Of a DNA stretch of 64,000 bases, positions 46,036 to 53,981 are shown one piece after another. The DNA is taken from contig NZ_AP022583.1 of assembly GCF_010731635.1 (NCBI RefSeq), positions 1,364,001-1,428,000 on the forward strand, in the 5' to 3' direction. How positions within the stretch are numbered: the stretch's first letter is position 1; every line of letters begins with the position of its first letter. Origin of the DNA: Mycobacterium noviomagense (GTDB lineage: Bacteria; Actinomycetota; Actinomycetes; Mycobacteriales; Mycobacteriaceae). Both the position numbers and the translations under genes were made by a program. The notes under the pieces were generated by a model. That model was not told where the DNA came from, did no database searches, and was given only the letters and a program-made list of their open reading frames with translations.

Positions 46036-46121
46036 GCCGAGTATTCGACTGTGGACATTCCTGACTCGTCGACCGCCAGCAGGGTCATCCGTGCTTGCAG
46101 CGCGCGAAACAGTTTGCGCAT
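46029..46121 (-). pseudogene. N-terminal part of the Flp-pilin-like DUF4244 gene (Rv3656c)
   Basis: ATG 46121, preceded by GGAAGGA, reads MRKLFRALQARMTLLAVDE-SGMSTVEY. It then runs into the element (SAV) and stops at TAG 46029, giving 30 aa. The G-x4-EY pilin processing pattern (GMSTVEY) is just retained, while the hydrophobic helix is on the other fragment. The host part is 46045-46121. It is the fifth gene of the tad-like operon. Confidence 0.9.
46041..46052 (+). other. attR core of the integrated element
   Basis: GTATTCGACTGT, with element DNA to the left and host pilin sequence (GTGGACATTCC onward) to the right. The single mismatch with attL (T for C at position 4) lies left of the crossover, which places the exchange within TCGACTGT. 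Confidence 0.85.
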
Positions 46122-46151
46122 TAATGATTTTCCTTCCTTTGATGAACAGCG

Positions 46152-46742
46152 TCACAGCACACCTGAACGCAGAACGTCGCCGGCCAGCCCAGCCACCACG
46201 GGGACAATGCCCAGGCAGACGAACGCCGGTAGAAAGCACAGGCCCAATGGACCGGCGATCAGCACAGCGGCGCGCTCGGCGGTCGCCTCGGCGGTGTGCG
46301 CGGCGTCGTGGCGGGACTGCGTGGCGAGCTCGGCGAGCCCGTCGGCAAGCGCGGCACCGGAACTCGCCGACCGCCGTGCCAGCCGCAGCAAGGCATGGGT
46401 GTGGCTGTCGAGCGAACTCGCCGGCAGGTCCGGTGGTGGCGACCATGCGGTCGCCGGGTCCGCGCCTAGCGTGAGCAGGTCGGCGGCGCGGCGCAGGATG
46501 CGGGCCAGCCGCGGCGGCGCCGATGCCGCCGTCGCCGCGGCGGCGGTCGGCACGGCCATGCCCGCCGCCAAGCACACCGCGAACACATCCAGGCTGGAGG
46601 CGACCGCGAGCGGGTCTGAGCCACGTGCTGTTTGCCGCGCCGGCCCAGCCGACCGGATACCGATCCCGGCGCGTGCACGCATGATGGAGGGCCCCGCGCC
46701 GGTCAACACCGCGAGGGCCAACAACACCGCTGCGGTGCTCAT
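46152..46742 (-). CDS. TadC-type inner-membrane pilus-assembly protein (Rv3657c homologue)
   Basis: 196 aa. GspF/TadC-like: hydrophobic N-terminal helix, a cytoplasmic stretch (VASSLDVFAVCLAAGMAVP, LARRSASSGAALADGLAELA) and two C-terminal membrane helices (VLIAGPLGLCFLPAFVCLGIVPVV). ATGA overlap with tadB upstream. It is shorter than classical TadC, as in M. tuberculosis. Confidence 0.85.
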   Translation of the reverse strand: MSTAAVLLALAVLTGAGPSIMRARAGIGIRSAGPARQTARGSDPLAVASSLDVFAVCLAAGMAVPTAAAATAASAPPRLARILRRAADLLTLGADPATAWSPPPDLPASSLDSHTHALLRLARRSASSGAALADGLAELATQSRHDAAHTAEATAERAAVLIAGPLGLCFLPAFVCLGIVPVVAGLAGDVLRSGVL

Positions 46743-47533
46743 GGCGCCACCCGGTCGGTGATCCGCTCCGACCACAGCAGCCCGCCACAGACCAGCACCA
46801 TCCCGGTCACCAGCAGCCAGCCACCGGCATGGCCGTCCAGCAAGAAACGCAGCGGTTGCGCGCCGATCAGTTGACCCAGCAGCATCCCAAGCACCGGCAG
46901 AGCGGCCAATATCACCGCGGTGGCGCGCGCCCCGGCCATCCTCGCTAGCACGCGCGCCGAAAACCGCTGCCGCTCAGCGATATCCCGCTGCGCTGCCCGC
47001 ACCAACGCCGACATCGCCAGTCCGTGCTCGGCAGCCAGCTGCCAGCACACCGCAAGGCGCTCCCAGTGCGCCGGCATCGCCGAGGACCCGGCAGCGCTGC
47101 GCAGACCGGCGGCGACGTCGGCACCCAAGCGGGCGCGCGCCGCGACCGTGCGGAAACGGTCAGCAACCGTGCCGTCGGTTTCGTTGGCGGCGACAGCGAA
47201 CGCGCGCACCGGGTGGGCACCGGAGCGTAATTCGCCGACCAGAACATCGATCGCGGCTTTTAGCGACCGACTCTCCGCTACAGCGCGCCGGCTACGCCGG
47301 CGCCGCCGCCATCGCAATCCCATCGTTGCCACCAGCACCGCGGCGGCGAGAACCGTTGTCAACGGCAGCAATAGGGCTGCCACAACCGCAGCGCATGGTG
47401 GAACCCAGCCGACCCAGCTTGCACGCGCCACCGGCCGCGCAGTCGGACCAGCGGCTGTGAGCCGGCGCCGCGACGAGGGCAACACCCCCAACGCAAGCGC
47501 GAGCATCAACGCAGCGACAGCCGGGCCGCTCAT
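46739..47533 (-). CDS. TadB-type inner-membrane pilus-assembly protein (Rv3658c homologue)
   Basis: 264 aa. Two N-terminal helices, a cytoplasmic T2SSF domain (LKAAIDVLVGELRSGAHPVRAFAVAA and ERLAVCWQLAAEHGLAMSALV) and two C-terminal membrane helices. It overlaps by 4 bp with both neighbours, so it is in one operon with cpaF and tadC. Confidence 0.87.
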   Translation of the reverse strand: MSGPAVAALMLALALGVLPSSRRRLTAAGPTARPVARASWVGWVPPCAAVVAALLLPLTTVLAAAVLVATMGLRWRRRRRSRRAVAESRSLKAAIDVLVGELRSGAHPVRAFAVAANETDGTVADRFRTVAARARLGADVAAGLRSAAGSSAMPAHWERLAVCWQLAAEHGLAMSALVRAAQRDIAERQRFSARVLARMAGARATAVILAALPVLGMLLGQLIGAQPLRFLLDGHAGGWLLVTGMVLVCGGLLWSERITDRVAP

Positions 47534-48696
47534 GCCGACATCCGGCGGTCCAGCAAGCAGCGTAAGTCCTTTGCCCCCTCGGTTAATCCGCGGTCGGCGT
47601 GCCACACAGTCACGACTTCGACACGCCCGCTGTGAGTTTGGCGCAGCATCGCGATCTCGGCCAGCAGGCGCCGGCCGGCCCGGTCGCGACCGACGTGCAA
47701 CAGCACCTGCACCGCTGCGGCGAGCTGGCTGTGTAGCGCGCCCCGATCGAGGCCGCCCAAAGCGGCCAAGGCTTCCAACCGGGCCGGAACCTCGCCGGGG
47801 CTGTTGGCGTGCACTGTGCCGGCGCCTCCGTCGTGGCCGGTGTTCAGCGCCGCCAGCAGATCCACCACTTCGGCGCCTCTGACCTCGCCGACCACAATCC
47901 GGTCGGGCCGCATGCGTAAGGCCTGCCGCACGAGTTGGCGTACGGTCACTTCGCCCACACCTTCGACGTTGGCGCACCGTGCCACCAGCTTCACCAGATG
48001 CGGATGGCGGGGCGCCAGCTCGGCGGCATCCTCGACACAGACGATCCGTTCGCCGGGGGGCACCGCGCCCAACATCGCCGCCAGCAGAGTCGTTTTCCCC
48101 GCGCCCGTACCGCCCGAGACCAGAAACGCCAATCGGGCGGCGAGGATCTCGGCGAGCAGCTCAGCGGCCTGCGGCGCGATCGCGCCCGCCTCGCTCAGCG
48201 CCGCCAAATCCTGGGTAGCCGGGCGCAGCACCCGCAACGACAGGCAAGTCCCTTTAGCGGCGATCGGCGGCAGGACCGCATGCAGCCGCACGGCGAAACC
48301 CCCGGAACCCAGACCGGTCAACCGGCCGTCCACCCAAGGCTGCGCGTCGTCGAGGCGACGGCCGGCGGCCAGCGCCAACCGCTGCGCCAAGCGCCGCACC
48401 GCGGCCTCGTCGGCAAATCGAATCTCGCTGCGCTGCAGGCCGTTTCCGTCGTCGACCCAGACCGCATCCGGCGCAGTCACCAGGACGTCGGTGGTCCCGT
48501 CGGCGCACAGCAGCGGCTCGAGGATGCCGGCGCCGGTGAGCTCGGTCTGCAACACCCGCAGATTGGACAGCACCTCGGTATCACCAAGCACCCCACCGGA
48601 TTCGGCCCGAATAGCGGCTGCCACCACATTCGGCCGCAGCGGCACGGGTTCCGCCGCCAACCGCTCACGCACGCGTTCGATGAGGGAACCGCTCAC
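47530..48696 (-). CDS. CpaF/TadA-type secretion ATPase (Rv3659c homologue)
   Basis: 388 aa. Walker A is GGTGAGKTTLL, then the Asp box (IVCVEDAAEL), Walker B region (RPDRIVVGEVRGAEVVDLL) and His box (GTVHANSPGEVPARLEAL). It powers pilus or secretion assembly with TadB and TadC. GTG 48696 overlaps the ssd stop by 4 bp. Confidence 0.93.
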   Translation of the reverse strand: MSGSLIERVRERLAAEPVPLRPNVVAAAIRAESGGVLGDTEVLSNLRVLQTELTGAGILEPLLCADGTTDVLVTAPDAVWVDDGNGLQRSEIRFADEAAVRRLAQRLALAAGRRLDDAQPWVDGRLTGLGSGGFAVRLHAVLPPIAAKGTCLSLRVLRPATQDLAALSEAGAIAPQAAELLAEILAARLAFLVSGGTGAGKTTLLAAMLGAVPPGERIVCVEDAAELAPRHPHLVKLVARCANVEGVGEVTVRQLVRQALRMRPDRIVVGEVRGAEVVDLLAALNTGHDGGAGTVHANSPGEVPARLEALAALGGLDRGALHSQLAAAVQVLLHVGRDRAGRRLLAEIAMLRQTHSGRVEVVTVWHADRGLTEGAKDLRCLLDRRMSA

Positions 48697-49799
48697 GCTG
48701 CCCCGCCTTCCGGCTCGGCCGGTCGGCTGGGCAACACGGCAAGTACCCGGCGGGCCGCACCCGCCAACGCCGATCGGCGGCGCAACCGAAGCCCGCCGTG
48801 TTCGAGTTGCTCAGCGATTCGCGGTTCGGCTCTCATCGACGCCAACAACGGCACGGCGGCGACAGCGGCGACTTCCGCCGCGCGCAGCCCGCCCGGAGAC
48901 GGCCCACGCGCGACCAGCCCTACGTTGGGGTTGATCGTGGATAGCACCGGGGCGATCGTCGCGGTGGCTGCGCATGCCGGTACATCGCATGGGCTGATGA
49001 CGACCACCAGATCGGCTGACTGTAAAGCGGTTTCGCATGCGTCAGTTAACCTGCGCCCAACATCACAGATCACGGTTACGCCGCCGCGGCGGCCGGCGTC
49101 GACGACGGCCTCCACCGTCCCGGGATCCAGTTCATATCCGCTGCGGGTGCCCGAGAGCGTGCTGATGCGCCGGCGTCGCGGTAGGGCCTCGCGAAGCGCT
49201 GACCAGTCCAGCCGCCCGCCCTGGACGGTCAAGTCGGGCCAGCGCAAGCCCGGTGCGTCTTCACAGCCCAGCAGCAGATCTATGCCGCCGCTCCAGGGAT
49301 CGAGATCGACCAGCAGCGCGTTGTCGGAAGTCAGCGCCAGCGCCGCGGCGAACACCGATGCGCCGCCTCCGCCTCGTCCGCCGATAACGGCAACCACGCC
49401 GCCGCGCAGCTGTTGGTCGTGCGTCGACTCTGCGGCGTCGGCAAGTTCACGGACCAACGCGTGCTCCTGCGCGGGCAGCGCCAGCACATGCTGGGCGCCG
49501 ACCGCAATTCCGGCAGCCCAGGTCGCCGCCTCAGGTTCGGTGCCGGTGACCACGACGACATGGGAGCGCCGTGGCAGCGCCTGCTGCTGACAGCGGCCGG
49601 CCGCCGTATCGTCGAGCACCACCGCGGCGGCCGCCGACCAAGTCTTTTTGTTCAGCGCCGCCGTACCGCTCACGTGAACCACCCGCACACCGACTGCTGC
49701 GGCGACGCGATCGATTTCGTCGCGCAATGCCGGTTGGCCGACGATGGCCAACACGCCGGCTCCGCCGGGCGGTCCCATCAGATTTCGAGTGGAGCTCAC
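48693..49799 (-). CDS. ssd: Septum-site-determining/CpaE-like protein Ssd (Rv3660c homologue)
   Basis: 368 aa. An N-terminal receiver-like region is followed by a MinD/ParA-type ATPase with a deviant Walker A (GGRGGGGASVFAAALAL) and switch region (LLVDLDPWSGGIDLLLG). It heads the tad-like operon; CpaE-like proteins position the pilus machinery. In M. tuberculosis the homologue affects septum formation. Confidence 0.88.
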   Translation of the reverse strand: MSSTRNLMGPPGGAGVLAIVGQPALRDEIDRVAAAVGVRVVHVSGTAALNKKTWSAAAAVVLDDTAAGRCQQQALPRRSHVVVVTGTEPEAATWAAGIAVGAQHVLALPAQEHALVRELADAAESTHDQQLRGGVVAVIGGRGGGGASVFAAALALTSDNALLVDLDPWSGGIDLLLGCEDAPGLRWPDLTVQGGRLDWSALREALPRRRRISTLSGTRSGYELDPGTVEAVVDAGRRGGVTVICDVGRRLTDACETALQSADLVVVISPCDVPACAATATIAPVLSTINPNVGLVARGPSPGGLRAAEVAAVAAVPLLASMRAEPRIAEQLEHGGLRLRRRSALAGAARRVLAVLPSRPAEPEGGAA

Positions 49800-50252
49800 T
49801 CACCTACCCTGGCGGCCGTCGCCCGGAACCGCCAGTCCCCCAGCGCAATTTGTGGACAACGGCTGATCTGTGCATAACTCCGCTCGCAGATCACCAATTC
49901 GGAGAAGACACGAAGAACTAATTACGCGATGGCCGACGCGGCTCGAGAACGCCACTGGCGGAAGGATTAACCCCGGAAAGGGGACGACCCCCGCCAGGGG
50001 GGGAGGAGGCGAGGGTCGTCGTGTATCAGCCCCGGGGGGTCGGGCTGATACACCCTCGGCACAGGCCGAGTAATGCTTACTATACACGCGACAGTCCCCG
50101 CGGGCGCAAGTGCTGCTTGCAAGAGAAAGCAGAACACCCTAGTAATTTCAGGCGCGGAATCGGTGCCACCCACAGGCGCCCGCAGCAGCGTTCGAGCCGG
50201 TCTTTATCCACACCCTTCGCGGCCTGTCGCACGATCACCCTATGCTGGGCCG
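49800..50252. promoter_or_regulatory. Divergent intergenic region with three tandem hairpins
   Basis: No gene is seen in these 453 bp. Three stems lie back to back: GACGACCC/GGGTCGTC (49983-50020), GTGTATCAGCCC/GGGCTGATACAC (50021-50053) and CTCGGC/GCCGAG (50055-50070). A promoter-like TTGTGG-17-CATAAC pair is at 49849-49877. The frame of the HAD gene is open through part of this region, but its composition and hairpins argue for a 5' UTR or a small RNA. Confidence 0.5.
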
Positions 50253-51110
50253 GTGACCGTCGCCAATTCGGCCGCACCGCAGCAAACCTCCCCGCACGTA
50301 CCGGCGCAGCCTGACTCGCAGCCGCGCACCGCCGCTTTTTTCGACCTCGACAAGACGGTCATCGCCAAGTCCAGCACGCTGGCGTTCAGTAAAGCCTTCT
50401 TCGATCAAGGTCTGATCAACCGCCGCGCGGTGCTCAAGTCCAGCTACGCCCAGTTCATCTACCTGCTGTCAGGCGCCGACCATGACCAGATGGACCGGAT
50501 GCGTGTGCACCTGACCAACATGTGCGCCGGCTGGGATGTCGAGCAGGTCAAGTCGATTGTCAACGAGACGCTGCACGACATCGTCAGCCCGCTGGTCTTT
50601 GCCGAAGCAGCCGATCTCATCGCCGGCCACAAACTGTGCGGCCGTGACGTGGTCGTGGTATCGGCTTCCGGCGAGGAGCTGGTGGCACCCATCGCCCGTG
50701 CGCTGGGCGCGACGCACGCGATGGCAACCCGGATGGTGGTCGAAGACGGCAAGTACACCGGCGAGATCGCGTTCTACTGCTACGGCGAAGGCAAGGTGCA
50801 AGCGATCCGGGAGCTTGCCGCGCGGGAGGGATACCCGCTCGAGCACTGCTACGCCTACTCCGACTCGATCACCGATCTGCCCATGCTCGAGGTGGTCGGG
50901 CACCCGAGTGTGGTCAACCCAGACCGAGCGCTGCGCAAAGAGGCGATCGCCCGCGGCTGGCCGGTGCTGACGTTCTCGCGGCCGGTGTCCCTGCGCGACC
51001 GCATCCCCGCGCCATCGAGCGCCGCGGTCGCCGCGACCGCCGCGGTGGGCGTGAGCGCGCTGGCCGCCGGAGCACTCACCTATTCGCTGCTTCGCCGCTT
51101 CGCCTTCTAG
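50253..51110 (+). CDS. HAD-superfamily hydrolase, subfamily IB (Rv3661 homologue)
   Basis: 285 aa. HAD motif I AFFDLDKTVIAKSS, motif II VVVSASGEEL, motif III Lys in YGEGKVQAIRE and motif IV YSDSITDLPML are all present. The C-terminus has a hydrophobic helix (AAVAATAAVGVSALAAGALTYSLL), which may attach it to the membrane. Related proteins dephosphorylate phosphoserine or lipid-linked phosphates. GTG 50253 gives the family length. Confidence 0.9.
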   Translation: MTVANSAAPQQTSPHVPAQPDSQPRTAAFFDLDKTVIAKSSTLAFSKAFFDQGLINRRAVLKSSYAQFIYLLSGADHDQMDRMRVHLTNMCAGWDVEQVKSIVNETLHDIVSPLVFAEAADLIAGHKLCGRDVVVVSASGEELVAPIARALGATHAMATRMVVEDGKYTGEIAFYCYGEGKVQAIRELAAREGYPLEHCYAYSDSITDLPMLEVVGHPSVVNPDRALRKEAIARGWPVLTFSRPVSLRDRIPAPSSAAVAATAAVGVSALAAGALTYSLLRRFAF

Positions 51111-51162
51111 CCGCCAGCAAACACTGGCGGTGCCGCTGCGGCTGGGCGGCGACATTTGGCTC

Positions 51163-51191
51163 TTGATGTGATGGGGGTCACGTAGTACAAA
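51163..51191 (+). promoter_or_regulatory. SigA-type promoter of the Ms1 RNA
   Basis: TTGATG (51163-51168) and TACAAA (51186-51191) are separated by exactly 17 bp. Transcription would start at about 51197, which is the first base of the RNA's terminal stem. Confidence 0.75.
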
Positions 51192-51196
51192 GGAGT

Positions 51197-51522
51197 CACG
51201 GAAGCCCGGTGAGGCCAAGGTCGATTCGGAAGAGAAGAATCGATCTCCCGAGCCGGGCGGCCCAGCACGGATACCGGCACCCACGCGGAGCCACAGCCGC
51301 GATAATGGCAGAAGTGTTGCGGGCCTGCGTAATTGCGAAGAGTGAACGGTTTCGACGGCCCTTTGGGTGGGGCTGCCGCCGATCGCTTTGCAAGATCGCC
51401 GAGGCCAACCCACGCAGCCCAGAGTTGCACGCTTGGTAACCGAGTTCCGTGCTAGCGGGCGGCGCGCCGAAGACCTTCGGATCGTCGCCCGCTTCACATA
51501 TGTTGAGGGCTTTTTCGTGGCC
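51197..51522 (+). ncRNA. Ms1-type (MTS2823/ncRv13661A) 6S-like RNA
   Basis: The gene-free region between the Rv3661 and Rv3662c homologues is where mycobacteria encode Ms1, a roughly 300-nt RNA that binds core RNA polymerase. Here a good promoter is followed by 51197-51207 (CACGGAAGCCC), which pairs with 51507-51519 (GGGC-T5-CGTG) to close a long rod-like RNA. A second strong stem (GGGCGGC with GTCGCCC, apex CGAAG/TTCG) lies just inside the 3' end. The identification is by position, size and shape. Confidence 0.75.
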
Positions 51523-51529
51523 TCCCCGG

Positions 51530-52276
51530 CTAACGACCCGACAACATGTCGGCGATCGCCAATGCCTCGCGTGCGCCGTCCTGCAGTGCGCGGCAACACA
51601 ACACCAACCAGCGCGTGATCCCTTCGGATGTGCTGGTCGCAAAGCCCTCTGCCGCCTGGCGATAGTTCGCGGCGCGGCGCATCCAATACACCTCAGGCAC
51701 CCCCAGCCCGTGGGGATCGAGACCGCTCGCGATGGTCACCAGCCGCGACACCGCACGGGCCACCACGCCGTCCGCGCTGCCGAACGGGGCCAGCGTCAAC
51801 AGCTCACCATGCGCGACGGCTGCTACCACCGGCGCCGGGGCTTGGGTGCCGCCACTGACCACCTCCGCGAGCAGCTCGAGACGCGGCGCGATGTGCGCGT
51901 CGGCGCGGGGCCGGCCCAACCGTTCGTCGTGGACCCGACCGGCGGCCGCCAACATGTGCAGCCGGGCCAGCGCCTGTAGCGGCGCCCGCTGCCACACCGC
52001 CACCAGGCTGGTCTCGCCGCCCTCCAGCGCTTGAGCCACCCGCAGCGCCCCCGCGAATACCGGGTCGGCGGCCGCGGAGTCGTCCATCTTCAACGGTCCG
52101 CCGTCGAGTACCGACGAGGCCCGCGCCGCCCGCAGCGCCGCCTCCGCCGCGGTCACCGGCCAGCGCCGCAGGTTGGCCCGGTGCCGGTGCGCCCGGCCCA
52201 GCGCCTCGCGTGCCTGATCGGCAGCCGCAGCGACACCGGGCAGCTCCAGCAGGGGAGCCAGCGGGTCAGTGGTCAC
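51530..52276 (-). CDS. Conserved hypothetical protein (Rv3662c homologue)
   Basis: 248 aa from GTG 52276. Mostly helical and Ala-rich, with an internal segment LRAARASSVLDGGPLKMDD and later GELLTLAPFGSADGVVARAVSRLV. That order (a helix ahead of a FGSADG-type loop) recalls Fic/oxidoreductase-annotated actinobacterial proteins, but no active site can be assigned. It is convergent with Ms1. Confidence 0.78.
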   Translation of the reverse strand: MTTDPLAPLLELPGVAAAADQAREALGRAHRHRANLRRWPVTAAEAALRAARASSVLDGGPLKMDDSAAADPVFAGALRVAQALEGGETSLVAVWQRAPLQALARLHMLAAAGRVHDERLGRPRADAHIAPRLELLAEVVSGGTQAPAPVVAAVAHGELLTLAPFGSADGVVARAVSRLVTIASGLDPHGLGVPEVYWMRRAANYRQAAEGFATSTSEGITRWLVLCCRALQDGAREALAIADMLSGR

Positions 52277-52287
52277 GGGATGCCAAC

Positions 52288-52347
52288 CTAGCGGCGATCG
52301 CAAGCGCGGCGAAGCCGGGTGCAGCGGGTCGCCGCCATTTGACCTAG
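52288..52347 (-). repeat. CTAG-bounded mini-repeat, copy 2
   Basis: A 60-bp element bounded by CTAG at both ends, about 85 percent identical by eye to copy 1 (6340-6397) on the opposite strand. It supplies the TAG stop of dppD (52344-52346) and fills the gap to the Rv3662c homologue. Confidence 0.75.
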
Positions 52348-53981
52348 CGCGCCGGTACCGCGGGGATCGCGGCCAGCAGCTCGCGGGTGTAGTCGTGGCG
52401 AGGTCGGGTGAATACGTCTTCGGTGGCAGCGTGCTCGACCACCCGCCCGGCGCGCATCACCAAAACCTCGTCGGCTATCTGCCGGATCACCGCCAGATCA
52501 TGGCTGATGAACAGGTAGGTCAGGCCGAGTCGGGCCTGCAGGTCGGCGAGCAGATCCAGTATCTGAGCCTGCACCACCACGTCGAGAGCGGACACAGCCT
52601 CGTCGCAGACCAGCACCTCGGGGCGCAGCGCCAGCGCCCGGGCGATGGCGACCCGCTGGCGTTGACCGCCCGACAGCTCGCGCGGCAACCGGCCCAGAAG
52701 CGACGACGGCAACGCCACCTGGTCGGCCAGCTCACGCACGGTCGCGGCGCGCTGCCGACGGTCACCGATGCGGTGGATACGCAACGGTTCCTCGATGGCC
52801 CGGAACACCGAGTACATGGGATCCAAACTGCTGTAAGGGTTTTGAAACACCGGCTGCATGCGTCGACGAAACATCAACGTCTGGCGTCGGTCGAGGGCGC
52901 TGATGTCCTGACCGTCGAAAAGCACTGTGCCCGACGTCGCAGGCAGCAGGCCAAGCACCATTCGCGCCAAAGTGGACTTGCCCGAGCCGGATTCGCCGGC
53001 AATCCCCAGCGTGGTAGCGCGCCGCAGCCTGAACGACACCGCGTCAACAGCACAGAACTCGGCATGCCGCCACGGAGTTCCCCGGGATACCCGGTAAACC
53101 TTGGTCAACTCCGTAGCGACGACCAGTTCGTCGCCCGGCCGACCGGCGTGTTCTGCCGCTTCGTACACGACGCGCTGACGGGTTTGCGCCGCGGACGTCG
53201 TGCGCGGCGTCAGCGCCGGTGCAGCGGCCAGCAGCCGTCGAGTGTAGTCGTGTTGCGGGTTCGCCAGAATATCGTGTGCAGCACCGGATTCCACAACGAG
53301 ACCGCGGTGCATGACGACGAGGTGCTCGGCGCGTTCGGCGGCCAGTGCCAGATCATGGGTGATCAGCAATACCGCGGTACCGCGCTCGTGGGCAAGGCGC
53401 TGCAGATGGTCGAGCACCTTCCGTTGAACAGTCACGTCCAGCGCGGAGGTCGGCTCGTCGGCGATCAGCAGGCGCGGTCGTCCGGCCAACCCGATGGCGA
53501 TCAGGGCTCGCTGGCACAGGCCGCCGGAGAGCTGGTGCGGATAGCGCCGGGCCTGAGCCAGCGGATCCGGCATACCGGCCTCAGCGAGCAGGTCCACAGC
53601 CTGAGCATCACTGATGTTGTTGGCGCGCAACGCCTCTCGCACCTGAAAGCCGACCTTCCATACCGGGTTCAGGTTCGTCATTGGATCTTGCGGGACGAAG
53701 CCGATCGCCCGGCCCCGCACCGAGCACAACACCCGCGGACCGGCCGCGGCTAGGTCCAGGCCGTCGAAAACGATGCGCCCTCGGGTTATTCGGCCACCGG
53801 CGGGCAGCAAGCCGAGGATCGCGGCAGCGGTGGTCGACTTTCCTGAGCCGGACTCACCGACCACGGCGACGGTCTGTCCGTGGTGGACCGTGAGCTGCAC
53901 ACCGCGAACCACGGCATCGTCGGTGCCGAACCTGACTTCCAAGTCCTCGACCGCCAGCAGCGGCGATTCCGGGCCGGTCAT
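52344..53981 (-). CDS. dppD: Dipeptide ABC transporter ATP-binding protein (fused DppD-DppF type)
   Basis: 545 aa with two ABC domains in tandem. The first has Walker [10 protein letters not shown], signature [16 protein letters not shown] and Walker [13 protein letters not shown]; the second has [25 protein letters not shown] and [12 protein letters not shown]. Each domain ends with the oligopeptide-transporter C-terminal motif ([24 protein letters not shown]). ATGA overlap with dppC. Confidence 0.95.
   Translation of the reverse strand: MTGPESPLLAVEDLEVRFGTDDAVVRGVQLTVHHGQTVAVVGESGSGKSTTAAAILGLLPAGGRITRGRIVFDGLDLAAAGPRVLCSVRGRAIGFVPQDPMTNLNPVWKVGFQVREALRANNISDAQAVDLLAEAGMPDPLAQARRYPHQLSGGLCQRALIAIGLAGRPRLLIADEPTSALDVTVQRKVLDHLQRLAHERGTAVLLITHDLALAAERAEHLVVMHRGLVVESGAAHDILANPQHDYTRRLLAAAPALTPRTTSAAQTRQRVVYEAAEHAGRPGDELVVATELTKVYRVSRGTPWRHAEFCAVDAVSFRLRRATTLGIAGESGSGKSTLARMVLGLLPATSGTVLFDGQDISALDRRQTLMFRRRMQPVFQNPYSSLDPMYSVFRAIEEPLRIHRIGDRRQRAATVRELADQVALPSSLLGRLPRELSGGQRQRVAIARALALRPEVLVCDEAVSALDVVVQAQILDLLADLQARLGLTYLFISHDLAVIRQIADEVLVMRAGRVVEHAATEDVFTRPRHDYTRELLAAIPAVPAR

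Larger units (their letters stand above)
32836..46052. mobile_element. 13.2-kb integrated phage satellite-like element in the pilin gene
   Basis: The borders are the 8-bp repeat TCGACTGT at both ends, which splits one host gene into two in-frame halves. The content is a large serine integrase, a primase-polymerase/helicase with an adjacent origin, a P27-type small terminase subunit, two candidate HTH regulators, a GIY-YIG nuclease, a DUF1883 protein and eight or more small unknown proteins. No large terminase, portal, capsid, protease, tail or lysis gene was recognised. phiRv1 and phiRv2 of M. tuberculosis are of similar size but carry capsid and protease genes. This set fits a PICI-like satellite that depends on a helper phage for particles. 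Confidence 0.88.

Noticed and set aside
46018..46788. Upstream extension of the integrase frame through tadC
   Set aside because: The recombinase domain begins MPRALIVVRLS at 46017; the extra part is antisense-frame host DNA beyond attR.
50073..50252. N-terminal extension of the HAD hydrolase
   Set aside because: The region is rich in hairpins and lacks similarity to the family; GTG 50253 gives the normal length.
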